In this document: positions 1-5,024 of the stretch, piece by piece | Numbering within the stretch: position 1 is the first letter of the stretch | Layout of the letters: each line of letters opens with the position of its first letter | Assembly (NCBI GenBank): GCA_002699325.1 | Contig: PABS01000005.1 | Span: 1 to 10,649, forward strand | DNA length: 10,649 bases | Source of the DNA: Ponticaulis sp. | GTDB lineage: Bacteria > Pseudomonadota > Alphaproteobacteria > Caulobacterales > Hyphomonadaceae | Direction of reading: 5' to 3' | Program-made: the position numbers and the translations under genes | The notes under the pieces: generated by a model | The model's input: the letters and a program-made list of their open reading frames with translations, nothing else | The model's database searches: none | What the model was told of the DNA's origin: nothing

Positions 1-416
1 TCCAGACCCATGGAACGCGCAGAACCGGCGATGATGAGCTGAGCTGCATCAAGGTCGTTGGCGTTCAGGTCTTCCATTTTTGTTTCCGCGATCTCACGGC
101 ACTGCGCCATGGTGACTTTACCCATGGAATCATGACCCGGCTTCTGAGAACCCTTGTTCTTTTTCGCTGCCTTCATGAGCAGTGTAGACGCAGGCGGTGT
201 TTTCACGATGAACGTGAAAGACTTGTCCTGATAGTACGTAATCACGACAGGCAGCTTCACGCCTTTTTCTGCGTTCGCGGTCTTCGCGTTGAAGGCCTTA
301 CAGAATTCCATGATGTTGATGCCGCGTTGACCGAGCGCTGGTCCAACCGGTGGAGACGGGTTTGCCGCGCCAGCCGGGATCTGGAGCTTAAGCTGCCCCA
401 GGAGTTTCTTAGCCAT
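1..416 (-). CDS. rplK: 50S ribosomal protein L11 (partial, C-terminus off the left edge)
   Basis: Ribosomal protein L11 binds the GTPase-associated region of 23S rRNA and helps form the factor-binding stalk base. Translation of the complement from the ATG at 416 begins [16 protein letters not shown]. It carries the family signature [12 protein letters not shown] at residues 19-30, followed by [14 protein letters not shown]. The rRNA-binding C-terminal domain ends with the conserved GSARSMGL at residues 131-138, where the window ends. L11 is normally about 141-143 residues, so only a few codons are missing. A GAGGG Shine-Dalgarno lies four bases upstream of the start. It follows nusG on the same strand, the standard bacterial order, and rplA would be expected next, outside the window. 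A terminator and a candidate promoter separate it from nusG, so it probably heads its own transcript. Confidence 0.98.
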   Translation of the reverse strand, partial: MAKKLLGQLKLQIPAGAANPSPPVGPALGQRGINIMEFCKAFNAKTANAEKGVKLPVVITYYQDKSFTFIVKTPPASTLLMKAAKKNKGSQKPGHDSMGKVTMAQCREIAETKMEDLNANDLDAAQLIIAGSARSMGL

Positions 417-528
417 GTATCCCTCACATGTTTAGGTGTGGTCTGCGTCTTTCAGCTCGCCACTGCTACGGGTGCGTGGTCGGGTTCGCCTCATGGACTT
501 ACGAGGGACCTTCCACACGGAAGCGGCG
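417..528 (-). promoter_or_regulatory. rplK 5' leader region
   Basis: If the candidate promoter at 529-557 is real, roughly 100 bases of untranslated RNA precede rplK. In the minus-strand sense this leader contains a short hairpin, CTTCC-GTGT-GGAAG, and further GC-rich complementarity. In E. coli the L1 protein represses the L11-L1 operon by binding the leader of this mRNA. A similar leader control is possible here, but I could not recognise a convincing L1 target by eye, so the regulatory role is inference only. Confidence 0.3.
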
Positions 529-557
529 CGTATACAGGAGAGACGTGGCAGACGCAA
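529..557 (-). promoter_or_regulatory. candidate sigma70-type promoter for rplK
   Basis: Read on the minus strand, TTGCGT (complement of 552-557) is followed after exactly 17 bases by TATACG (complement of 529-534). This is a reasonable -35/-10 pair. It lies downstream of the nusG terminator and about 110 bases before the rplK start, as expected for a promoter of a separate rplK-rplA transcript. The call rests on hexamer match and spacing only. Confidence 0.5.
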
Positions 558-586
558 GAGGCTGATAGTGACCTCTCGGTTAACAA

Positions 587-612
587 AAAACCCGGCGCAA
601 CGGCCGGGTTTT
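587..612 (-). terminator. intrinsic terminator after nusG
   Basis: There is a perfect 10-bp inverted repeat, AAAACCCGGC (587-596) and GCCGGGTTTT (603-612), with a 6-base loop. On the minus strand the GC-rich stem runs straight into a T-rich tail (TTTTTTG), the classical Rho-independent form. It lies 23 bases after the nusG stop codon. On the plus strand it also ends in TTTT, so it could act weakly in both directions. Confidence 0.88.
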
Positions 613-635
613 CTGAAATAATTCCTGAATACCGA

Positions 636-1193
636 TCAGTTGATCTTATCGACCTGACCATATTCGAGTTCCACAGGCGTGGCGCGACCAAAAATCGAAA
701 CCATGACTTTTAGGCGGCCATTCTCTTCGTCCACTTCCTCGACCGAACCTTCGAAAGATTGGAACGGGCCGTCATTAACGCGAACCTGCTCGCCAATTTC
801 GAAGGAGATCGTTGGACGCGGACGATCATGCGCCTCTTCCGCCTCACCAAGAATTCGCTGAACTTCGCGCTCGGAAACCGGGAGGGGCTTCTTGCCACCT
901 TCCGCTCCAAGAAAACCGGTTACCTTCGGCGTGTTCTTGACGATGTGATAAATGTCATCCGTCAGCACAGCCTTCATGAGCACATAACCGGGGAAATACC
1001 GCTGTTCGCGTGTACGCTTGCGACCGCGAACGACCTCCACCACCTCTTCAGTCGGCACTTCAATCTGCTCAATGAGGTGCTCCAGATCATTCATCTGAGC
1101 CTGCTCACGAATAGACGCAGCGACTTTCTTTTCGAAGTTCGAATAAGCGTGGACAATATACCAGCGCGGATTCACAGTATCTTTCTGGCCCAT
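636..1193 (-). CDS. nusG: transcription termination/antitermination factor NusG
   Basis: NusG binds RNA polymerase to suppress pausing, and links it to Rho or to ribosomal protein S10. The 185-residue product has the NGN domain at about residues 9-115, with PRWYIVHAYSNFEKKVAASI and the RYFPGYVLMKA core, and then VTGFLG. The C-terminal KOW domain follows at about residues 130-182, with VRVNDGPFQSFEG, then SIFGRATPVELEYGQV. Length is normal for the family. Two in-frame ATGs exist, at 1202 and 1193. The AGGAG at 1203-1207 abuts the first with no spacing but lies nine bases before the second, so I choose 1193 (MGQKDTVNPRW). The gap after the secE stop is 18 bases, so the two genes are cotranscribed. 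Confidence 0.97.
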   Translation of the reverse strand: MGQKDTVNPRWYIVHAYSNFEKKVAASIREQAQMNDLEHLIEQIEVPTEEVVEVVRGRKRTREQRYFPGYVLMKAVLTDDIYHIVKNTPKVTGFLGAEGGKKPLPVSEREVQRILGEAEEAHDRPRPTISFEIGEQVRVNDGPFQSFEGSVEEVDEENGRLKVMVSIFGRATPVELEYGQVDKIN

Positions 1194-1202
1194 GCCAGTC
1201 AT

Positions 1203-1207
1203 CTCCT
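1203..1207 (-). promoter_or_regulatory. ribosome binding site of nusG that decides the start
   Basis: On the minus strand AGGAG is directly followed by ATG (1200-1202), which is too close for initiation. A second in-frame ATG (1191-1193) follows nine bases after the AGGAG. The spacing favours the second ATG. Confidence 0.7.
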
Positions 1208-1211
1208 GACT

Positions 1212-1418
1212 TTAAGCTGCACCGGTGATCATCGGGATCAGAATACCCCAGACGAAATCAACCAGAAACAGAAATGTCGACGCGATCACAACCATGATCA
1301 AGACCATGATCGTCGCTGCGATTGTCTCCTGGCGGGTTGTCCAGGTAACTTTGCTTCCTTCTGCGCGCACCTGCTTAAAAAAGGTAAGCGGGCCTGTGCG
1401 CGGTTTCTTCTCCGACAT
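1212..1418 (-). CDS. secE: preprotein translocase subunit SecE
   Basis: SecE is the small essential subunit of the SecYEG translocon in the inner membrane, clamping the two halves of SecY. The 68-residue product has the short single-span form common outside enterobacteria. It has a charged cytosolic amphipathic segment (FFKQVRAEGSKVTW, about residues 13-26), then TTRQET, then one membrane span at about residues 33-60. The family usually has Pro in the WP[ST]R motif, but here the codon is ACA and the motif reads WTTR. A weak GAGAAG Shine-Dalgarno lies eight bases before the ATG. It is the first gene visible in the secE-nusG transcript. Confidence 0.96.
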   Translation of the reverse strand: MSEKKPRTGPLTFFKQVRAEGSKVTWTTRQETIAATIMVLIMVVIASTFLFLVDFVWGILIPMITGAA

Positions 1419-1686
1419 ACGTTCAGCTTCTCGTTTTGGGTGAAGTGGGGGTCACTAACTCAGTTTCCGTGTTTCGTCCATGCTCAAGATGGAAATTCTT
1501 TCGTGTCGCCGCAACCCTGATTTTTCACACCTTTCAAGGAGCGAGAATCAGGCCACTCACCCGCTCAGGTTTACATTCCTTAGGCACCGGGATGAATTTT
1601 GGAAATCTCACCTGTTTTGGGGGCTTTCAAATCCTGGATGCAAATGGCATTAGACGCCCAATTGGCATGGTTTAAGGGGGACCGTG
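1419..1686. other. divergent intergenic region between secE and the manC fusion gene
   Basis: This 268-bp stretch must hold promoters for secE (minus) and the manC fusion (plus). No tRNA is visible, although many alphaproteobacteria place tRNA-Trp and tuf upstream of secE. A plus-strand TTTACA (1570-1575), 17 bases, TGAATT (1593-1598) pair is a weak promoter candidate for manC. A minus-strand TTGCGG, 17 bases, CATCTT pair is an equally weak candidate for secE. An inverted repeat CCTGATT (1516-1522) / AATCAGG (1546-1552) with a 23-base spacer is present, and its function is unknown. I see no credible small gene. Confidence 0.4.
1674..1680 (+). promoter_or_regulatory. ribosome binding site of the manC fusion gene
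   Basis: AAGGGGG ends six bases before the ATG at 1687 but only three before the in-frame GTG at 1684. The spacing favours the ATG. Confidence 0.65.
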
Positions 1687-3930
1687 ATGAAAATTATACC
1701 AACAATTCTGTGTGGCGGCTCCGGGACGAGACTATGGCCAACATCACGCACATTTGCACCCAAGCAACTTCAGAATCTTATCGGTGAAAAATCACTTCTC
1801 GCGAACACGGTTCTTCGGCTTCAAGCCCACCCGAACTGTATAGCTCCCGTGCTCTTGTGCGGGAAAAGTTATGCGGACGAAATCGAAGATCAGATGACGT
1901 CCGAAGGTGCAGAACTTTCAGCCATTATTGCTGAGCCCATGGGGCGCGACACGGCTGCCGCGGCTGCCATCGCATCGCTCTGGGGGCAAGCGGTTCAGGC
2001 AGATGATCCGAACGAACAATATGTTGTTCTGCTTCTGCCAGCAGATCACCATATCGCAGACATTCCTGGCTTCCATGATGCCCTCATTCACGCTGGACAG
2101 GCCGCAGTTCAGGGCTTTATTTCAACAATCGGCATAACTCCCAACGCTCCAGAGACAGGGTTCGGTTATATCAACCGGGCAGAAATGCCCATTGAAGGAC
2201 TGAAGAGTTATCAGGTTGCCCGTTTTGTTGAGAAGCCCAATCAGGAGACGGCTCAACAGTATCTGGCGAGCGGAGATTTTCTCTGGAATTCAGGCATGTT
2301 TGCGTTCACCCCGGAGACCTTTCTATCTGAGCTCACCACACACGAGAAAGAAATCGCCACGAAGGCCAGGCTGGCATTTTCAGACGCGAAAAAGTCTACC
2401 TCTTCAAAAGGCGTGACCCGCATCGGACTAAATGCCACAACATTCAAAGCCATCCCGAAGAACTCCATCGATTTTGCGGTGATGGAACACACAAAGAAGG
2501 CGGCCGTCCTCCCGGCTAATTTTGGCTGGAATGATGTCGGAAGTTGGTCCGCAGCTCATGAAATTGCTCAATCAGACGATGACGGAAATGTGCTTGAAGG
2601 CGACGTTGTAGCCGTTGACACGACGAATAGTCTCATTCGATCGCACGACAAACTCATTGCCGTTGTCGGGCTTTCTGACATGATCGTGGTCGATACAGCG
2701 GATGCCATGCTGATCTGCCCCAAAAATATGGTGCAGCAGGTTAAAGCCATACACAAACATCTGAGTGAGCAGGATCATCCCGCAGCGCACCACCATGGTC
2801 CAGGATCCACCGCTTATATCAATCAGAAGAAAGAAAAAGTACGCCATTGGTTATTCGAAAAGGCCCTTCCTTTCTGGATTGAGAACGGCCTGGACCGATC
2901 AAATGGGGGCGCATTCGAAGCAGTAGATTTTCAAGGGAATCCGCTGATCGACATGCCGAAACGGCTTCGCGTACAGGCCCGTCAGACCTATGTTCTCTCC
3001 CATGCCTATTTGCTGGGCTACGAGCCGGCGATTGATGTTCTGAATATTCCGCTTGATTTCATGCTCAGACATGGACGTCGCGATGATGGCGGCTTCGGAC
3101 ACGTACTCTCACCGAAAGGCGAATTGATCGATACGCAAGCCGATACGTATGACCACGCCTTCGTGCTGTTCAGCCTGGCCTGGGCCTATAAGGCCACCGG
3201 CGACAAAGCTATCCTTAAAGTGGCTGAGCAAGTGATGGATTATTTACAGTCTACACTTCGTCATTCTGGTCTAGGCTTTAAGGAAAGCATGCCGACTAGG
3301 CAGGTTTACCGGCGCGCAAATCCGCATATGCACCTTCTGGAAGCCTCAATGGCCTGGATGAAGCTTCACCGGCATGAGCGTATGGCAGAACTGGCGCGTG
3401 AAATTGTCGGTCTTTTCAAGTCGCATTTCTGCGTTGGCGGGCTCCTGCGTGAATTCTTCAATGAAGATCTGTCACCGTTGCCGCAGAGCGCGCGGGACAT
3501 CGATCTTGCTGTGGAGCCAGGCCATTTGATCGAATGGACATACCTGCTTCGGCATTATGCAGCGCTGACAGGCGATAGCATCGAAGCTGGCGCGACAATG
3601 GAAGCGTTCGCCGACAAATATGGCATCAATCCACTGACCGGACTCGTGATGGATCATGTTCATCCAGACGGCCGACTGATGAATGAACCGACCAGCCGCC
3701 TATGGCCCCAAACTGAATACATTCGCCTGAAGCTCCAGAGTGGCACATCTCAGGACCTGGACGCAGCACTCTCAATGCTGGAGCGTTTAGAAGAGAATTA
3801 TCTGTTCTTTGACGGCCAATCGACAGGGTATTGGAGAGACCAGCTGAGCGCCGACGGCCAGAACCTTCTGGACCGTGCGCCAGCGAGCTCTTTCTATCAT
3901 ATCCTTGGCTGTCTGGAGCCGCTTATCTGA
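1687..3930 (+). CDS. manC: fusion of mannose-1-phosphate guanylyltransferase and AGE-family epimerase/isomerase
   Basis: This is a 747-residue two-domain cytosolic enzyme. Residues 1 to about 355 are a GDP-mannose pyrophosphorylase, converting mannose-1-phosphate and GTP to GDP-mannose. Visible motifs are the nucleotidyl-transfer loop CGGSGTRLWPTSR (9-21) with PKQ (25-27), EPMGRDT (83-89), PADHHI (118-123), TGFGYI (157-162), FVEKP (180-184), NSIDFAVME (259-267) and FGWNDVGSW (279-287). After a His-rich linker, residues about 383-747 are an AGE (N-acylglucosamine 2-epimerase) alpha/alpha-barrel. Its visible motifs are RVQARQTYVLSHAY, YDHAF (488-492), EPGHLIEW (610-617), LWPQTEYIRL (672-681) and SSFYHI (734-739). 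The Arg at 432 and His at 490, 613 and 738 fit conserved active-site positions of the family. AlgA/ManC bifunctional enzymes usually carry a cupin phosphomannose isomerase instead. The rhizobial type III phosphomannose isomerase belongs to the AGE family, so mannose-6-phosphate isomerase is the likely second activity. This is inferred; a sugar 2-epimerase is the alternative. Confidence 0.92.
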   Translation: MKIIPTILCGGSGTRLWPTSRTFAPKQLQNLIGEKSLLANTVLRLQAHPNCIAPVLLCGKSYADEIEDQMTSEGAELSAIIAEPMGRDTAAAAAIASLWGQAVQADDPNEQYVVLLLPADHHIADIPGFHDALIHAGQAAVQGFISTIGITPNAPETGFGYINRAEMPIEGLKSYQVARFVEKPNQETAQQYLASGDFLWNSGMFAFTPETFLSELTTHEKEIATKARLAFSDAKKSTSSKGVTRIGLNATTFKAIPKNSIDFAVMEHTKKAAVLPANFGWNDVGSWSAAHEIAQSDDDGNVLEGDVVAVDTTNSLIRSHDKLIAVVGLSDMIVVDTADAMLICPKNMVQQVKAIHKHLSEQDHPAAHHHGPGSTAYINQKKEKVRHWLFEKALPFWIENGLDRSNGGAFEAVDFQGNPLIDMPKRLRVQARQTYVLSHAYLLGYEPAIDVLNIPLDFMLRHGRRDDGGFGHVLSPKGELIDTQADTYDHAFVLFSLAWAYKATGDKAILKVAEQVMDYLQSTLRHSGLGFKESMPTRQVYRRANPHMHLLEASMAWMKLHRHERMAELAREIVGLFKSHFCVGGLLREFFNEDLSPLPQSARDIDLAVEPGHLIEWTYLLRHYAALTGDSIEAGATMEAFADKYGINPLTGLVMDHVHPDGRLMNEPTSRLWPQTEYIRLKLQSGTSQDLDAALSMLERLEENYLFFDGQSTGYWRDQLSADGQNLLDRAPASSFYHILGCLEPLI

Positions 3931-3963
3931 ATACAAGTGTCAATCGCGACTGACGCAGATAAG
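3922..3963 (+). repeat. nested dyad at the manC stop codon
   Basis: CTTATCTG (3922-3929, overlapping the manC stop) is inverted as CAGATAAG (3956-3963). Inside lies a near-perfect 16-bp palindrome, GTCA-A-TCGCGA-C-TGAC (3939-3954), with one mismatched pair. The transcript could fold into a two-tier hairpin. No U-run follows, so it is not a classical terminator. A third copy, CTTATCTG, occurs at 4024-4031. It may be a 3' RNA structure of manC or a protein-binding site. The function is unknown. Confidence 0.5.
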
Positions 3964-3997
3964 TTCAGTGAATGTTAGAGTTACTCAATCGGCACTA

Positions 3998-4038
3998 AAA
4001 TGATCACGAAAGAGATTTTCTATCTTATCTGATCATTT
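3998..4038 (+). repeat. 9-bp inverted repeat upstream of cysD
   Basis: AAATGATCA (3998-4006) and TGATCATTT (4030-4038) form a perfect 9-bp inverted repeat with a 23-base spacer. Each arm contains the palindrome TGATCA. The arms are AT-rich and no T-run follows, so an operator pair is more likely than a terminator. The location, about 85-120 bases before the cysD start, suits control of cysDNC, but no regulator is identified. Confidence 0.5.
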
Positions 4039-4077
4039 CACTTCGTCGTAGGTTGGCGCGCCGTGTGCGATTGTTTA

Positions 4078-4090
4078 GACGAAGTTCGTC
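4078..4090 (+). promoter_or_regulatory. 13-bp palindrome, candidate operator of cysD
   Basis: GACGAA-G-TTCGTC is a perfect 6-1-6 dyad ending 30 bases before the chosen cysD start. A further TTCGTC half-site lies at 4042-4047. The position, close to where a transcript start might be, fits a repressor or activator site, or a small hairpin in the leader. The binding protein is unknown. Confidence 0.4.
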
Positions 4091-4108
4091 CAATTGAATG
4101 CCCAGCTT

Positions 4109-4116
4109 GAGGGGAG
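4109..4116 (+). promoter_or_regulatory. ribosome binding site that sets the cysD start
   Basis: GAGGGGAG lies four to six bases before the TTG at 4121. The upstream in-frame TTG at 4094 has no Shine-Dalgarno, so this site decides the start in favour of 4121. Confidence 0.75.
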
Positions 4117-4120
4117 CGTT

Positions 4121-5023
4121 TTGAAAAATCTAACCCATTTGGACCGCCTGGAAGCGGAGAGCATGCACATCATGCGCGAGGTCGTTGCTGATGCAGAACG
4201 GCCCGTGATGCTGTATTCTGTCGGCAAGGACAGCGCGGTCATGCTTCATCTCGCGATGAAGGCCTTCTATCCGAGCAAACCGCCTTTTCCGCTCCTGCAT
4301 GTTGATACGACCTGGAAATTCCGCGAAATGATCGAATTTCGGGATCGGCGCGCGGCGGAAACCGGTCTCGAGCTCCTGGTCCACATTAACCAGGAAGGCG
4401 TGGATGATGGAGTCGGGCCGTTCACTCACGGGTCAGCTTTGCACACTGATGTTATGAAAACCGCCGCTCTGAAACAGGCTCTTAACAAGTATGGCTTCGA
4501 TCTGGCATTCGGCGGCGCGCGACGCGACGAAGAAAAGTCACGTGCCAAAGAGCGCATCTGCTCGTTCCGAACCTCCGAACATCGCTGGGATCCAAAAAAT
4601 CAGCGCCCCGAACTCTGGAACCTCTACAACACACGTATACGCAAGGGTGAGAGCATTCGTGTTTTTCCGCTCTCGAATTGGACAGAACTCGACATCTGGC
4701 AATACATCCGCCGGGAGAGCATTGAGATCGTACCGCTCTACTATTCTGCAAAGCGCCCAGTCGTTGAATGGGAAGGCACTCAAATCATGGTCGATGACGA
4801 TCGCATGCCGGAAGAGTTGCGCGCAACAGCGGTCGAGAAATCCGTTCGCTTCCGGACGCTCGGTTGCTACCCGCTGACAGGCGCCGTGGAAAGTGAAGCG
4901 ACAAGTCTGGAAGATATTATTCAGGAAATGCTGCTGACGAGATCTTCTGAACGTCAAGGCCGCGTCATTGACAGGGACCAGTCCGCGTCAATGGAGAAGA
5001 AGAAGCAGGAAGGATACTTCTAA
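4121..5023 (+). CDS. cysD: sulfate adenylyltransferase subunit 2 (CysD)
   Basis: CysD is the catalytic subunit of ATP sulfurylase, making APS from sulfate and ATP with energy from GTP hydrolysis by CysN. The 300-residue product matches the family length (about 300). It carries the PP-loop SVGKDS (33-38), [18 protein letters not shown] (58-75), the [16 protein letters not shown] segment (130-145), the [16 protein letters not shown] stretch (181-196) and the end KKKQEGYF, typical of CysD. I choose the TTG at 4121, giving a product starting with M(L)[13 protein letters not shown], because it has a strong Shine-Dalgarno and aligns with the usual SLTHLQRLEAES start; there is no ATG before residue 15. 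Its stop is one base before the cysNC ATG, so the two are cotranscribed and probably translationally coupled. The upstream region holds several dyads. Confidence 0.97.
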   Translation: MKNLTHLDRLEAESMHIMREVVADAERPVMLYSVGKDSAVMLHLAMKAFYPSKPPFPLLHVDTTWKFREMIEFRDRRAAETGLELLVHINQEGVDDGVGPFTHGSALHTDVMKTAALKQALNKYGFDLAFGGARRDEEKSRAKERICSFRTSEHRWDPKNQRPELWNLYNTRIRKGESIRVFPLSNWTELDIWQYIRRESIEIVPLYYSAKRPVVEWEGTQIMVDDDRMPEELRATAVEKSVRFRTLGCYPLTGAVESEATSLEDIIQEMLLTRSSERQGRVIDRDQSASMEKKKQEGYF

Positions 5024-5024
5024 G

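Noticed and set aside
132..713. Plus-strand open frame of 193 codons across rplK and the nusG end
   Set aside because: It lies opposite clear rplK coding sequence and the nusG terminator, has no recognisable domain, and is low-complexity Arg-rich as expected for an antisense shadow.
759..1520. Plus-strand open frame of 253 codons opposite nusG and secE
   Set aside because: Both genes on the other strand are unmistakable. The translation has no family resemblance and no Shine-Dalgarno.
1516..1552. CCTGATT/AATCAGG inverted repeat in the secE-manC gap
   Set aside because: Arms are only 7 bp with a 23-base spacer and no supporting context, so it could be chance. It is noted only in the intergenic entry.
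1419..1686. tRNA-Trp upstream of secE
   Set aside because: No T-loop sequence (GGTTCGA or equivalent), anticodon stem or CCA end is visible on either strand.
3998..4038. Rho-independent terminator for manC
   Set aside because: The stem is AT-rich, the loop is 23 bases, and no T-run follows, so it is better treated as a possible operator.
4094..4120. TTG at 4094 as the start of cysD
   Set aside because: It has no Shine-Dalgarno. The strong GAGGGGAG at 4109-4116 would lie inside the gene, and family alignment begins at the TTG at 4121.
4491..4957. Overlapping open frames on both strands within cysD (4491-4877 plus, 4538-4957 minus)
   Set aside because: CysD motifs run through this region in the correct frame; the others are shadows.
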